Positions 37,463-47,984 are shown, numbered from the stretch's first letter. The stretch: DNA of 64,000 nucleotides from an uncultured Pirellulaceae bacterium (GCA_938083195.1 CALKCK010000037.1:1-64000), one strand, 5' to 3'. Made by a program: numbers and translations. Notes: a model not told the origin generated them from the sequence alone.

Positions 37463-39760
37463 ATGCAAAAAGCGGTTCATCTCTTTACACCAGCCAATCG
37501 TTCTTATCTGCAAAATAGATCGATTCAGTTCTCGCTGTTCATGGTTGCGGTCCTTTGTATGACCAGTGCTACAGCCAATTCAACGTCTGCTCAGGATTGG
37601 GCGGGATGGCGTGGCCCAGAGCAAAACGGGATTTCGCGAGCCACTAATCTTCCTGATGATTGGTCCTTGGAACCACGCAACAACGTTGCCTGGATGTCAG
37701 AGGTCGGCGGTCGGGCAACTCCGATTGTGCTCAACGGGAAAGTCTACCTCAATTGTCGGACAGATGACGACGTCAATGATCCAGATGAAAAGGTAAATGC
37801 GCGGGAGCAGGTGATCTGCTGGGATCTTGAAACTGGCAAAGAATTGTGGCGAGATGTGTTTAATGTTTTCCAAACCGATATTCCAGCGCCTCGGGTTGGC
37901 TGGGCTTCGATGTGCGGTGACAAAGAAACTGGATACGTTTATGTTCACTCGGTTAGCGGAATTCTTCGTTGCTACACCGGTGACGGTGAAAAGGTCTGGG
38001 AGATTTCACTCGCTGAAAAGTACGGGAAGATTTCAGGTTATGGCGGACGAACGCAAACTCCGATCATCGATGAAGATCGCCTGGTTTTAAGTTTTATGGC
38101 GACGAACTGGGGCGTTACAAAGGGGCCTTCGCCGCGTCACTTTTACTATGCGTTTGATAAAAAGACTGGTGATCTTCAATGGGTCTCTGCACCTGGTGGA
38201 CCTCCTAAAGATACTAATTATTCAGTACCCGTTGTCGCGGTCGTCAAAGGGCAACGGCAATTAATTGGCGGTAATTGTGATGGGCATGTTTATTCGCTCA
38301 ACGCGAGGACTGGAAAACCGCTTTGGTCGTTTAAAATGTCGCTTCGCGGATTGAATACAACGCCAGTTGTCGTCGGTGATTATGTTTACATGTCACACGG
38401 TGAGGACAATTTTGATAATACGGAGTTTGGTCGTGTGCAGTGCATTGATGCAACCGGTACTGGAGACGTGACCGACACGCACAGTGTTTGGCGCGTCGAT
38501 GGTGTCAAAGCGGGGTACACTGCATTAGTTGCTCACGATGGAATGTTGTTTGTCGTTGCGGATCTTGGAAACATGTACTGTTACGATACCAAGACGGGAG
38601 AAGAACTTTGGGTTCACGATCTTGGCACGGTTGGAAAGGGGTCTCCAATCTGGGGAGACGGCAAGATATACGCTACCGAAGTTAATGGAAACATGTGGAT
38701 TCTTGAGCCTTCACGCGAACGATGCAAAACGTTATCTCACGAAAAGATCTCTTCCCGGGTTGGTTCTGGAATGGATGAGATCTATGCCTCTCCAGTTATT
38801 GCGGACGGTCGCATTGTTCTTGTGACCCGTGATCGAACGATTTGTATTGCGGACGAATCCAAAGAGGTTGTTAACGGGGCACCGGTTGCGTTGGCACCTG
38901 AAACAGCCCCAGTGGACGAAATTGACATGATTCAATTACGGCCTTATGAAACAGTTGTACAACCGGGATCGACGACGCAGTACGAGATGCACGCATTCGA
39001 TGCTAATGGTCGCTTTCTTCGAAAATTACCTATCAAAGAGTTGGTGGCGGACGCCAGTTTAGCGGGATTTACAACGGCTGGTGGCAAAGTGACCGCACCG
39101 ACGACGGAGAGTCATATCGCTGGAACTGTTACTGCAACGGTTGGAGATAAAACGGCAGTTGCCCGAATCCGGATGTTCAATCCAGCGAAAGTCTGGAAAT
39201 GGGATTTTAATGGATTAAAGCCACCAGTGGGCGTTCCCGCTGGTTGGATGCGAGCTTTCGCGAAATTGAAGCCGTTCGAAGTGGATGGTGAGAAGGTTCT
39301 GAAGGTCACTGGCGGAGCAGAAGCCAAAGGCCGACCAAGCCACCAAATCGGTCTCGGTTACGGTGGAATGAAGAATTATGAAATCCAGGCTGATGTGCGA
39401 CTGACGGAGAAACGCCGGCAGTTGGGAAGTATTGGACTTTCAAACAGTCGGTATAATCTGATCCTTATCGGAAATTCGAGCAAGTTGGAAGTTCTTTCCT
39501 GGGCTCCTCATAAGCGAATGGCTAAGAGCGTTCGGTTCCGAAGCGATCCGGATGTGTGGTACACCATGAAAATGAAGGTTGACGTCGTCGACGGCGAGGC
39601 CAAGATTTCTGGGAAAGTCTGGAAACGCGATGAGGCCGAGCCCGAAGCTTGGACGATCGAGGTGGTCGACCCTCATGGAAATGAATCAGGCTCTCCGGGG
39701 CTGTATTTCTATGCTTTGGCGGACTGCTATTTTGACAATGTGATTGTGACGCAGAATTAA
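37463..39760 (+). CDS. Secreted PQQ-like propeller with C-terminal LamG-like domain
   Basis: A 765-residue exported protein. The signal peptide is about 1-43 (long N-region, core FSLFMVAVLCMTSATA). WAGWRGPEQNGIS begins the propeller and is the usual opening motif of planctomycete PQQ-like proteins. Blades recur as VICWDLETGKELW, FYYAFDKKTGDLQW, VYSLNARTGKPLWSF, MYCYDTKTGEELWVHDLG. After a linker with a beta-sandwich (about 500-570), the C-terminal 190 residues (WKWDFNGLKPPVGVPAGW to CYFDNVIVTQN) look like a concanavalin/LamG fold. No catalytic residues of quinoprotein dehydrogenases are evident. It is followed 148 bases later by another propeller gene, probably co-transcribed. Confidence 0.82.
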   Translation: MQKAVHLFTPANRSYLQNRSIQFSLFMVAVLCMTSATANSTSAQDWAGWRGPEQNGISRATNLPDDWSLEPRNNVAWMSEVGGRATPIVLNGKVYLNCRTDDDVNDPDEKVNAREQVICWDLETGKELWRDVFNVFQTDIPAPRVGWASMCGDKETGYVYVHSVSGILRCYTGDGEKVWEISLAEKYGKISGYGGRTQTPIIDEDRLVLSFMATNWGVTKGPSPRHFYYAFDKKTGDLQWVSAPGGPPKDTNYSVPVVAVVKGQRQLIGGNCDGHVYSLNARTGKPLWSFKMSLRGLNTTPVVVGDYVYMSHGEDNFDNTEFGRVQCIDATGTGDVTDTHSVWRVDGVKAGYTALVAHDGMLFVVADLGNMYCYDTKTGEELWVHDLGTVGKGSPIWGDGKIYATEVNGNMWILEPSRERCKTLSHEKISSRVGSGMDEIYASPVIADGRIVLVTRDRTICIADESKEVVNGAPVALAPETAPVDEIDMIQLRPYETVVQPGSTTQYEMHAFDANGRFLRKLPIKELVADASLAGFTTAGGKVTAPTTESHIAGTVTATVGDKTAVARIRMFNPAKVWKWDFNGLKPPVGVPAGWMRAFAKLKPFEVDGEKVLKVTGGAEAKGRPSHQIGLGYGGMKNYEIQADVRLTEKRRQLGSIGLSNSRYNLILIGNSSKLEVLSWAPHKRMAKSVRFRSDPDVWYTMKMKVDVVDGEAKISGKVWKRDEAEPEAWTIEVVDPHGNESGSPGLYFYALADCYFDNVIVTQN

Positions 39761-39908
39761 TCGCGTCGGCTGTTGCGATCATCGAGCTCATTTTCTGACG
39801 GGCTTGAAAGCAATGGGCTTGGTCTCATTGTTCATCGCAATTGATCACTCCAATTGTTCACTCCATTAAAAAATTAAAATTAGACTAACACTTGATCAAG
39901 GAATAATT

Positions 39909-41627
39909 ATGAAAGCGATTCGAGTATTATCGCTTGCGGCTCTCGCATTGGTTTTGACGCTCTCCTATGCATCGGCAGATTGGCCGATGTGGGGCGGAAC
40001 GCCGTCTAGGAACATGGTTTCTGGTGCAAAGGGAGTTTCAATAAAATTCGATTTGCAGGCAGGCAAAGATGGAAATGTTCTTTGGCAGCAAGGCTTGGGG
40101 TCGCAGACCTACGGGAATCCAATTGTTGCTGACGGAAAAGTTTTCGTTGGAACCAACAATGGTGGTGGTTGGCGAAAAGACAAATATCCTTCTGAAAAGG
40201 ATCTTGGAGTTCTTCTCTGTTTCTCCGAAGCCGATGGTAAGTTCATGTGGCAGTTGTCGCGGGAAAAATTGGCTGCTGGTCGCGTGAATGATTGGTTACT
40301 ACAAGGCATTTGCTCAGTTCCAGCCGTAGAAGGTGACCGAATGTGGGTCGTCACGAACCGTTGCGAATTGATGTGTCTTGATACGGACGGATTCCTGGAT
40401 GGAACCAACGACGGTGTAGTTCAGGACGAAGTGGATGCTACGAAACAAGATGCCGATATTCTCTGGAATCTCGACATGATCGAAGAGCTAGGTGTGTTTC
40501 CACATAACCTCGCGACTAGTTCGCCGGTAATCTTTGGCGACATCGTTTACGTGGTAACCTCCAACGGTGTTGACGAAGCTCACTTAAATGTCCCTTCGCC
40601 TCGCTCCCCCTGTTTTTTAGCAATTGATAAAAACACGGGGAAAGTTTTGTGGGAAAAGAACCAACCGTTTGATGGAATCCTTCATGGCCAGTGGTCATCA
40701 CCTGCGATCGGGATGGTCAATGGTAAAGCTCAAGTGATTTTCCCCGGTGGCGATGGATGGGTTTACGCTCATGACGCTGTTTCAGGAAAAGAAATTTGGA
40801 AATGTGACCTTAATCCGAAAGCAACCAAGTGGGAGCTTTACGGGAAAGGTACCCGCAACTCGATTATTTCAACGCCTGTTTTCTACGATGATAGTGTGCT
40901 TATCTCGGTTGGTCAGGATCCGGAACACGGCGAAGGGGTCGGTTATCTTTGGCGGATAGACGCCACGAAAACAGGCGACGTAAGTGCCGAGCTTGGCGAA
41001 ATCGGTAGACCCGGTAAGCCGAACCCGAACAGTGCCATTATCTGGGCATACGGCGGCGAAACCCAACCGACAATCGTCGAAGCGGAACGATTGGAAGAAG
41101 TCGAAAACATGCTCGCTGATTTGAAATCGATTGAGGCTGATCCTGCCAATTCAGGAGCAAGTCTGGCTGATTTCATGAAGAAATATCAGGGAAAGTTTGA
41201 TGATGGAATTCTGCACAAAAACTTTACTGAGAAAGATCTGAGCCCGGAGCGAGAGGCCGTTTATCGACGAACCATGTCGACTGTCGCTGTTGCGGATGGG
41301 TTGGTGTTCTCTGCTGACCTCAGCGGATTTGTACACTGTATCGATTTAGAAACCGGACAACGGTATTGGGAATACGACATGCTCTCAGGAGTTTGGGGCT
41401 CACCTTTGGTTGTCGATGGAAAAGTATTCATTGGTAACGAGGATGGGACACTTATGATATTCAAGGCGTCCAAAAAACGGGCTCAGGTTTTGGCCAAAAA
41501 AGAGACGGTTAATTACTCCGCGATTTACAGCACTCCAACGTTTGCCAACGGTAGGATGTATCTTTCCGATCGGACACGTCTCTATGCGGTTGACGTGACT
41601 GAAAAGAGTGATGAAACGGATAAGTAA
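39909..41627 (+). CDS. Secreted PQQ-like beta-propeller protein
   Basis: A 572-residue exported protein with a clear ribosome site (AAGGAA, about six bases upstream of ATG) and a signal peptide (about 1-23, [17 protein letters not shown]). The mature protein opens [13 protein letters not shown], the same kind of motif as the preceding gene, and contains blades such as [47 protein letters not shown] and TRLYAVDV. An insert (about 385-450) with [20 protein letters not shown] is helical and does not belong to the propeller. Both propeller genes end at the strong terminator at 41655. Confidence 0.85.
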   Translation: MKAIRVLSLAALALVLTLSYASADWPMWGGTPSRNMVSGAKGVSIKFDLQAGKDGNVLWQQGLGSQTYGNPIVADGKVFVGTNNGGGWRKDKYPSEKDLGVLLCFSEADGKFMWQLSREKLAAGRVNDWLLQGICSVPAVEGDRMWVVTNRCELMCLDTDGFLDGTNDGVVQDEVDATKQDADILWNLDMIEELGVFPHNLATSSPVIFGDIVYVVTSNGVDEAHLNVPSPRSPCFLAIDKNTGKVLWEKNQPFDGILHGQWSSPAIGMVNGKAQVIFPGGDGWVYAHDAVSGKEIWKCDLNPKATKWELYGKGTRNSIISTPVFYDDSVLISVGQDPEHGEGVGYLWRIDATKTGDVSAELGEIGRPGKPNPNSAIIWAYGGETQPTIVEAERLEEVENMLADLKSIEADPANSGASLADFMKKYQGKFDDGILHKNFTEKDLSPEREAVYRRTMSTVAVADGLVFSADLSGFVHCIDLETGQRYWEYDMLSGVWGSPLVVDGKVFIGNEDGTLMIFKASKKRAQVLAKKETVNYSAIYSTPTFANGRMYLSDRTRLYAVDVTEKSDETDK

Positions 41628-41654
41628 TTTGGGTGCTTAACCTAAAGCAAAAAT

Positions 41655-41686
41655 AAAAGCGAGGCTTTCGAGCCTCGCTTTTTTTT
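41655..41686 (+). terminator. UUCG-loop terminator after the propeller genes
   Basis: AAGCGAGGCT-TTCG-AGCCTCGCTT (41657-41680) forms a perfect 10-bp stem with a UUCG tetraloop, followed by eight T. Confidence 0.95.
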
Positions 41687-41744
41687 GTTTCAACTCAGTC
41701 GGCCAATTGCAATTTTGTAGTTTGGCCAACTCTATAAAAATGAA

Positions 41745-42743
41745 TTAATCAATGCCACGGTCATCCGGTGCCGGGTTCGGTGTGGAGCTGGCATCAAACC
41801 CGCTGGTTGATTCATTATCGGTGACATCATCGTGGTCGCCATCGTCACCATCGCCGGCGTCGACCATTTCGGCAGCGTCTAGTTGATCACCACGATCCAC
41901 CGATAGGACCTTGCCCTGGAAGCTCAGCATTTCATCAATCCGAGCCAGTTTGCCTTTGTAGAATGGAAACCACGGGGTGCGATAAAGACCCACGACACGT
42001 TTCATCGTAAAAATTGGTTTGTTCATTCTGGTTTTTAAAGAAAGCGAACCGACGCCGGAAAGAAACAGCTCAAGGTAATCGAGTGGTTCATTTTCGGTTT
42101 TTAATCCGATCAATTCGAATCGTTCGCCCTTCCCACCGAGTCGATTTACCGTCAATCCGGACTCGTCAATTCGGACTCGCATGTGGGTTCGGCTATAGAT
42201 GAAATTCCCAAGCCAGATACAGGTGAACACAAGTGACATCATTACCCAGCCACCCGTATCCATGGTTGGTTCAAGACCGCCAAGGAAATTGCCCATGATC
42301 TCAAAGGGACGGAAAGTACCTTGGATTTCCAAGACGACAGGAATTCCGACTAAGGTACCAATCATAAAAAACATTAAGAAAAATTTACTCTTTGGCAAAT
42401 TGAATCGAAATGCGATGTACCAGACCAGCATTACTGTCAATCCGATCCAAAACAGCATGTGCGGATCAAAGAAGGGAGTTTTGGCAGACATCAGCGAAAG
42501 CGATTCTTTGTAAGCCGCAGCTATGGCTGTATTTCCCGCATCGGTAGATTTTGCGACCTCGTTTTCGAACTGTTTTGTGATGGCATCAAATGTAGTGGTA
42601 TCGATTGAGCCGACAATTGACTTGCCTGGCACTAAAGAAAGCAGTGCCAAAGCGAGGAAAAGAACTGCGGGGTAACCAGCTAAGATGCCAGGAAGGTGAT
42701 CATAAAGAACGATCGGTTTCAGCGTAGGCGGTTTTTCGGACAT
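41745..42743 (-). CDS. Four-helix membrane protein, unknown function
   Basis: A 332-residue protein. Hydrophobic segments lie at about 18-38, 98-113, 120-140 and 168-185. Between helices 1 and 2 is an 55-residue soluble loop. After helix 4 a cytoplasmic beta-rich segment (MRVRIDESGLTVNRLGGKGERFELIGLK) resembles the PH-like bPH domains that follow membrane helices in many bacterial proteins. The C-terminal 45 residues are acidic and disordered (DAGDGDDGDHDDVTDNE). It stands alone. Confidence 0.6.
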   Translation of the reverse strand: MSEKPPTLKPIVLYDHLPGILAGYPAVLFLALALLSLVPGKSIVGSIDTTTFDAITKQFENEVAKSTDAGNTAIAAAYKESLSLMSAKTPFFDPHMLFWIGLTVMLVWYIAFRFNLPKSKFFLMFFMIGTLVGIPVVLEIQGTFRPFEIMGNFLGGLEPTMDTGGWVMMSLVFTCIWLGNFIYSRTHMRVRIDESGLTVNRLGGKGERFELIGLKTENEPLDYLELFLSGVGSLSLKTRMNKPIFTMKRVVGLYRTPWFPFYKGKLARIDEMLSFQGKVLSVDRGDQLDAAEMVDAGDGDDGDHDDVTDNESTSGFDASSTPNPAPDDRGID

Positions 42744-42926
42744 AGACTTTGATCCAATGGGTGTTTAGGTACGGGCTGAACTTAGTTCGTGCCGCTTTGC
42801 ACAATATCGTAAAAAAAATTCAGCGTTGCTGCAATTTGCGAATTTTGGTTGTTGGTTAGTTTAGCGGCTCAACAAGTGTGAAAGATTCACTTGGGATCCT
42901 TTGACGTGTGAAAACACGACTAAACG

Positions 42927-45041
42927 CTAGTTTAGTCCCATCTCTTTAATCAAGTGTTTTGCCCCGTATACCTTGTCGGTAATCCACAATACGTACCGAA
43001 TGTCGACTCCAATGGAGCGACTATACTCGGTATTCCAAGCAAAATCATTGATCGTGGCTTCAAACGCTCGATCAAAATTGACGCCAACGAGTTCGCCTTT
43101 TCCGTTCAGGATTGGACTTCCCGAGTTACCACCGGTCGTATCGGTGTCGTAGAGAATTGCAATTGGAATGTCTTTCAATTTGGGATGCATGTAAGGGCCA
43201 AAATCCCGTTTGGCAGACATGTCTAATACCTTTTCCGGGGTGATGAACGGTGCAACGCCTGTGGTTTTCGCGACCACACCACTGAGTGTGGTTGCTGGTG
43301 ATTTGTAAACTGCATCCTCGGGTGAGTATCCCCGAACGGTTCCAAACGTGAGGCGAAGTGTGCCATTAGCATCAGGAACGAAATCTGTATCTAGAAACTG
43401 TTGTTTTAAAGTTATTAGCTCTCCGTAGTAGAGGCCAAGTTGGCCATCTCGAGCTTTGCCTGATTCTCGTAATTCAAGATACTGGGGATACAGTTTCACA
43501 ATCAATTGAATGAATGGATCTGAATTTGTTTTTAATTCTTCGGTGTTTTGATTTAGGCAGGCCTGAAGGAAGGTCGGATCTTTCAATTTGGTTCGCTTGT
43601 ATAAATCCTTAAGTACGAGTCCATCGAGTGCGGGAACCTCCATTTCGTCATTCTTCATTTGATCGATTAGCTGAGCCAGTAACGTTTCGTCAACGGCCAG
43701 ATTCAGATCCTTTTGAATCATCATTAATCGGGAGACGGTTTGTGAAAAATTTCGATCCATGTAGGCCGACTCTCGCTCGAGATCGGGTTTTTGACGCTCA
43801 TGGGCGGAATCGTAAATCGTAAAGGCCATTCGTAACAGTTGACTGGTGTTACGAAGGTTTTGGAAATTGGCTTCCTCGACGGCAGTCTCGCTCAACGTCT
43901 TGTAAACCGAATCAAGATTATCGAGCAACTGGCCGTATTTGGCTTTGCGCACGGGATCCGCATCAATATATGCCTGTAGTTTTTGTTCCTCGGCGGAACG
44001 CTTGGCAACAATTTGTTTACGCGTCAGACCTTTTAACTGTCCGCGTGATCTTTTCTCGGTATTCGCTAGACTTTTGATTCTGGAAAGTAATTTTAGCGCG
44101 ACGGCACGGTCATCTTCACCGGCTTTTTCCATGGTGGCGATCTGTCGTCCATAAAGGTCAACGATATAGGGCAGGCGGACGTCTTGTTCGAAAGATAGGA
44201 AGCTAGATGTTTTATGTCGCGCCGTTCGTCCGGGGTATCCGAGCAGCATAACGTAATCGCCTTCATTGGCACCTTGCGGAGCGACTTGGATAAATCGCTT
44301 TGGTTTGTAGGGAACGTTGTCGGTAGAGTAATCAGCAGTCGAGCCGTCGGGAGCGACATAGGCTCTCATGAAAGAGAAATCACCGGTGTGCCTTGGCCAC
44401 TCCCAGTTATCAACGTCACCTCCAAAGTTTCCGATGGAAGACGGTGGAGCAAAAACAAGGCGGACGTCTTTGATATAGGTATAGAGAAACAGAACGTAAG
44501 TTTTGCCGGTAAACATTTCGGCAACTTCCGCGCGCATTCCCGGGTTTTCTTTCTCGGCACGTTTTTCAATTACTTTTCTTTCACGGGAGATGGCTTTGCT
44601 GCGATCAACAAAGGACATGTCAGCGTTGACGACGCTCAGGACTTGCTTGGAAACATCAGAAAATGACTCTGTGACGCGAACCGTGTAGCCAGCGGCGGGG
44701 ATTTCTGTTTCCCTTGTTTTGGCTTGAAATCCATCTTTTAAATAGTCATTTTGAGTTGAACTGGCCGACTGAATCGCTCGGTAGGCACAGTGGTGGTTGG
44801 TGATGATCAACCCCTCCGGTGAAACAAATGAGCCGGTACAACCATTAACGCGACAGATTCCATCGATCAAGCAGGTTTCATTGGGGTTAAACAATTCAAG
44901 TGCGGTTAATTGCAGTCCCTTCTGGGATAAATTCAGCCTAGCGATCTCGCTAATCGGGTACATTCCCTCATCGGAATGAACTTGCGAAGTTGCAAATAAA
45001 GATAGTAGCGCGAACGTTATCAATTGATAAACTTGTTTCAT
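42927..45041 (-). CDS. S46 family dipeptidyl peptidase, probably DPP11-like
   Basis: A 704-residue exported serine peptidase that removes dipeptides from peptide N-termini in the periplasm. The signal peptide is about 1-23. The chymotrypsin-like catalytic parts are GSFVSPEGLIITNHHC (His83/84), RHTGDFSF (Asp221) and TGGNSGSPIL (Ser640). The S1 subsite residue, 18 positions after the serine, is Arg658 in VNFDRAFE; in P. gingivalis the serine and S1 residue are also 18 apart, and Arg marks DPP11 (Asp/Glu at P1) where DPP7 has Gly. The prediction is thus Asp/Glu-specific. The helical domain between them (about 280-560) matches the family. An imperfect inverted repeat overlaps the stop codon (42919-42936). 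Confidence 0.9.
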   Translation of the reverse strand: MKQVYQLITFALLSLFATSQVHSDEGMYPISEIARLNLSQKGLQLTALELFNPNETCLIDGICRVNGCTGSFVSPEGLIITNHHCAYRAIQSASSTQNDYLKDGFQAKTRETEIPAAGYTVRVTESFSDVSKQVLSVVNADMSFVDRSKAISRERKVIEKRAEKENPGMRAEVAEMFTGKTYVLFLYTYIKDVRLVFAPPSSIGNFGGDVDNWEWPRHTGDFSFMRAYVAPDGSTADYSTDNVPYKPKRFIQVAPQGANEGDYVMLLGYPGRTARHKTSSFLSFEQDVRLPYIVDLYGRQIATMEKAGEDDRAVALKLLSRIKSLANTEKRSRGQLKGLTRKQIVAKRSAEEQKLQAYIDADPVRKAKYGQLLDNLDSVYKTLSETAVEEANFQNLRNTSQLLRMAFTIYDSAHERQKPDLERESAYMDRNFSQTVSRLMMIQKDLNLAVDETLLAQLIDQMKNDEMEVPALDGLVLKDLYKRTKLKDPTFLQACLNQNTEELKTNSDPFIQLIVKLYPQYLELRESGKARDGQLGLYYGELITLKQQFLDTDFVPDANGTLRLTFGTVRGYSPEDAVYKSPATTLSGVVAKTTGVAPFITPEKVLDMSAKRDFGPYMHPKLKDIPIAILYDTDTTGGNSGSPILNGKGELVGVNFDRAFEATINDFAWNTEYSRSIGVDIRYVLWITDKVYGAKHLIKEMGLN

Positions 45042-45274
45042 CGAGACTCTTTCAGAAAGTTCGTATTGTAGCTATCGCCAAGGGACCACCGCTTTGCATT
45101 AGTATGAAGAACGTTTTACCGAGGGGGTAGTCCATTTCTGCTATTATTAATGATTCGGGCATTCAAAACCAAACGAGGTTTTGAAAAAATTGATTTTTAA
45201 AAAAGAAATAGCCACTCAACTGCTGACCCTTTGATGGGGGGCGATCCGATTTATCTTTGTTATTGAGATTTAAG

Positions 45275-47482
45275 ATGATGTTCAGAGCAATTTTTATAGT
45301 TTTGGTTTCAGTTTTTTTTCAGCACCAAATCAAAGACGCAATCGCGTTGGCTGTCCAAGGGGACATTGAGCCTTCCGTTCCCAAAGATGTTTCGACGTTA
45401 TCGAGTGATTCCAAGTTGCGTCCGTTTGTTGGAATTGAAAGGGCTTATTCTCAGCTTCGGTTTGATCGGCCTGTCTACCTGACGGGCGCTGGTGACGGGA
45501 GTGGACGGGTTTTCGTTGTTGAACAAGGCGGAGTCGTCCGCTGGTTTTCTCAAACGGAAGATAACCCAACCAGTCGTGTGTTTCTCGATATGAGCGGACT
45601 TGTAAGTCGCCGCGGGAATGAGGAAGGTTTGATAGGTTTTGCATTTCATCCTGACTTCAAAAACAATGGACAACTCTTTTGCCACTATTCATCGAATTCG
45701 AATCGAACAGGTGAAAAGGAAGTTGCATCGAATGTGATTTCTAGATTCACCGTTTCCGAAGATCCTAACCTTGTGCTTCCGAATTCTGAAGAGATTCTCT
45801 TAACCATTCCTCAGCCTTTTCCAAATCATAATGGTGGTGCGATGGGGTTTGGTCAGGACGGTTTCCTCTATTTTTCTTTAGGCGATGGGGGATACAAAGA
45901 TGACCCGCTCGGTAATGGTCAAAATCTAAAAACGATGCTTGGTGGTATCAATCGAATTGATGTTGATTCTAGGGGTCTACCAAAATCTTATGGCATTCCG
46001 AATGATAATCCGTATTTACAGGTAACAGGGGCAGCACCCGAACTTTACGCCAGTGGGTTGAGGAATGTTTGGCGATTTTCATTCGACCGAAAAACGGGAG
46101 AACTTTGGGCTGCGGATGTTGGACAGGCGAGAACCGAAGAAGTCAATATAATTAAAAAAGGCGGCAACTACGGATGGAATCGGTTTGAGGCAAAGGACGA
46201 CTTCAATCTCAATACGGTGATGGCCTCCGAACCGCAGGAAGCACCCATTGCTACCTATGGCCACCAATGGGGTGGTTCCATCACTGGTGGAAATGTTTAC
46301 CGAGGCGATCGTTTTCCCGAGCTTCAGGGGGCTTATTTTTTCGGCGATTATATGACGGGTAACTTATGGAAAACCACGAAAGATGCTGGCGGTCGCTACG
46401 ATACTACATTGGTTCGAAGAACGGGGCGAAGCATTGCATCGTTTGGCGAAGACGATGAGGGTGAACTGTATCTATTAAGTTTTGACGGGGGGATTTACCG
46501 AGTTGTTGCGACGTCAAAACCAGAAAATACGTTTGCCGACTGGCCGCCGTTACTTTCGGAAACGGGGTTGTTTGCCTCGATGAAAACCAAGGAGTTGGCA
46601 GGTGATTTAATTCCATATGAGGTAAATGCGCCCTTTTGGTCCGACAATGCGAAGAAATCTCGATTTTTCAAGTTACCCAAGGGAAGCCATCTGGTGTATC
46701 GAGAGTCAGGCAGTTGGGATGTACCTGTCGGAGCGACCGTTGTTAAGAATTTCCAAGCCAAACATGGGCGATCCTTTAGGATGTTCGAAACACGTTTGAT
46801 AAAACGAACCCCTGACGGTTGGGAAGCCGCAACCTACGTTTGGGATAAAACGGGTGATGATGCTGAGTTGTTAACCGGTGGTAAGCAATTTGAATACAGG
46901 AATTCATCGGTCGTTCATTCGTGGCACGCTCCCTCTGCCTCGGAGTGCGCTAGTTGCCATGTGGACAGCGCGGGTTATGTGTTGGGCTTATCCACTCGGC
47001 AATTAAACCGGACAACGGAAACTGGAGTGAATCAAATTTCCGAATGGTTAAAACAAGGTGTTTTGTCAGCGCCAGCAGACATTGAGTGGGCTGAGCAAGT
47101 AAAATTCTGTTCACCCTACGATGAGCAATTTTCACTTCAGCAGAGATCGCGTGTATGGTTGGATGTGAACTGCGCGATGTGCCATCGGCCTAATGGTTCA
47201 GGTAACGCAACCATTGACTTGCGGTTCGATACGCCATTGGCAGAAACCAAAACGATGGATGTACCGCCCGCTCAGGGCGATCTTGGTGTTGCGAATGCAA
47301 AGATTATCGCAAGTGGTGATCCAAGTCGGTCTCTTTTGGTTCATCGAGTTGAGACGCTGGGGCAAGGGAGAATGCCGGGAATGGGAAGCAACCGGGTCGA
47401 TACCCAAGCAGTCGTTTTGCTGACGGAATGGATTCGCCAGATGGCCGTTGAGCAGGGAACTTCTGAGCCATCGCTGAAATAG
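45275..47482 (+). CDS. Sugar dehydrogenase propeller fused to a diheme c-type cytochrome domain
   Basis: A 735-residue exported protein (start at ATG 45275, MMFRAIFI). Residues about 60-415 form a PQQ-dependent glucose/sorbosone dehydrogenase-like propeller, with EEGLIGFAFHPDF, FPNHNGGAMGFGQDGFLYFSLGDGG, ELYASGLRNVWRFSFD and ADVGQARTEEVNII, the last two carrying the expected Arg/Asp residues. From about 425 the sequence changes to the HNE_0200/SO2930-like diheme region (PYEVNAPFWSDNAKKSRFF), with two haem c motifs, CASCH (558-562) and CAMCH (633-637). Electrons from the sugar could thus pass directly to haem. It ends four bases from the stop of a convergent gene, with no terminator between. 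Confidence 0.87.
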   Translation: MMFRAIFIVLVSVFFQHQIKDAIALAVQGDIEPSVPKDVSTLSSDSKLRPFVGIERAYSQLRFDRPVYLTGAGDGSGRVFVVEQGGVVRWFSQTEDNPTSRVFLDMSGLVSRRGNEEGLIGFAFHPDFKNNGQLFCHYSSNSNRTGEKEVASNVISRFTVSEDPNLVLPNSEEILLTIPQPFPNHNGGAMGFGQDGFLYFSLGDGGYKDDPLGNGQNLKTMLGGINRIDVDSRGLPKSYGIPNDNPYLQVTGAAPELYASGLRNVWRFSFDRKTGELWAADVGQARTEEVNIIKKGGNYGWNRFEAKDDFNLNTVMASEPQEAPIATYGHQWGGSITGGNVYRGDRFPELQGAYFFGDYMTGNLWKTTKDAGGRYDTTLVRRTGRSIASFGEDDEGELYLLSFDGGIYRVVATSKPENTFADWPPLLSETGLFASMKTKELAGDLIPYEVNAPFWSDNAKKSRFFKLPKGSHLVYRESGSWDVPVGATVVKNFQAKHGRSFRMFETRLIKRTPDGWEAATYVWDKTGDDAELLTGGKQFEYRNSSVVHSWHAPSASECASCHVDSAGYVLGLSTRQLNRTTETGVNQISEWLKQGVLSAPADIEWAEQVKFCSPYDEQFSLQQRSRVWLDVNCAMCHRPNGSGNATIDLRFDTPLAETKTMDVPPAQGDLGVANAKIIASGDPSRSLLVHRVETLGQGRMPGMGSNRVDTQAVVLLTEWIRQMAVEQGTSEPSLK

Positions 47483-47486
47483 TCAG

Positions 47487-47984
47487 TTACAGTTTGGCGT
47501 CGAGAATTTCGAGTAATATTCGCAGCGTGAATTCCGCAATGTCGAGATTGTCTGTTGCATTTTTAATTTTGGGTGACATGCCAATTAGGTTGTTGTTCAC
47601 AAAGGCCTCATACATGGCACTCTGAAGGTTGGCATCAGCAATTTCTAACTGCACAACGGTAGTTTCAAAATCTGCCACCATCGACTCTGTGGAATTAAGA
47701 TAAATCCACGGCATCAGTTTTCGAGAGATTAGTCTGAGCTCCGCAGAGCGTTGAAGTTGTGTAATTAAAGCCTCAAGATTTGGAAGAAATTTCTGCGTGG
47801 ATAGCTTCGAGGCAACGGTCAAACTCTGTTTTTTAATGTCCATCGTGTTCGAGACGCGAACAGAGTGATTCGCTTTGATGTCAATCGCATCGGGCGATTC
47901 AAAGCCATAGGTTTCACCGCTGGCAAGCAAACATAAAAAGAGAAGGAGCGAGATGATACATCGTTTTATTAATGATTGTCTCAT
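47487..47984 (-). CDS. Exported hypothetical protein
   Basis: A 165-residue protein from ATG 47984 (MRQSLIKR), with a signal peptide ending about residue 25 (LLLFLCLLASGETYG). The mature part is all-helical, with long amphipathic stretches (FLPNLEALITQLQRSAELRLISRKL) and no motif. It lies 48 bases downstream of the second MoxR cluster's last VWA gene and may be its final member. Confidence 0.55.
   Translation of the reverse strand: MRQSLIKRCIISLLLFLCLLASGETYGFESPDAIDIKANHSVRVSNTMDIKKQSLTVASKLSTQKFLPNLEALITQLQRSAELRLISRKLMPWIYLNSTESMVADFETTVVQLEIADANLQSAMYEAFVNNNLIGMSPKIKNATDNLDIAEFTLRILLEILDAKL

Noticed and set aside
37463..41627. Quinoprotein alcohol dehydrogenases
   Set aside because: The propellers have PQQ-like blades but I could not find the catalytic Asp or the vicinal Cys pair, so enzymatic function was not assigned.
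42906..42936. Terminator of the S46 peptidase gene
   Set aside because: The inverted repeat ACTAAAC-GCTA-GTTTAGT overlaps the stop codon but is A/T-rich and lacks a T-run, so it was not called.
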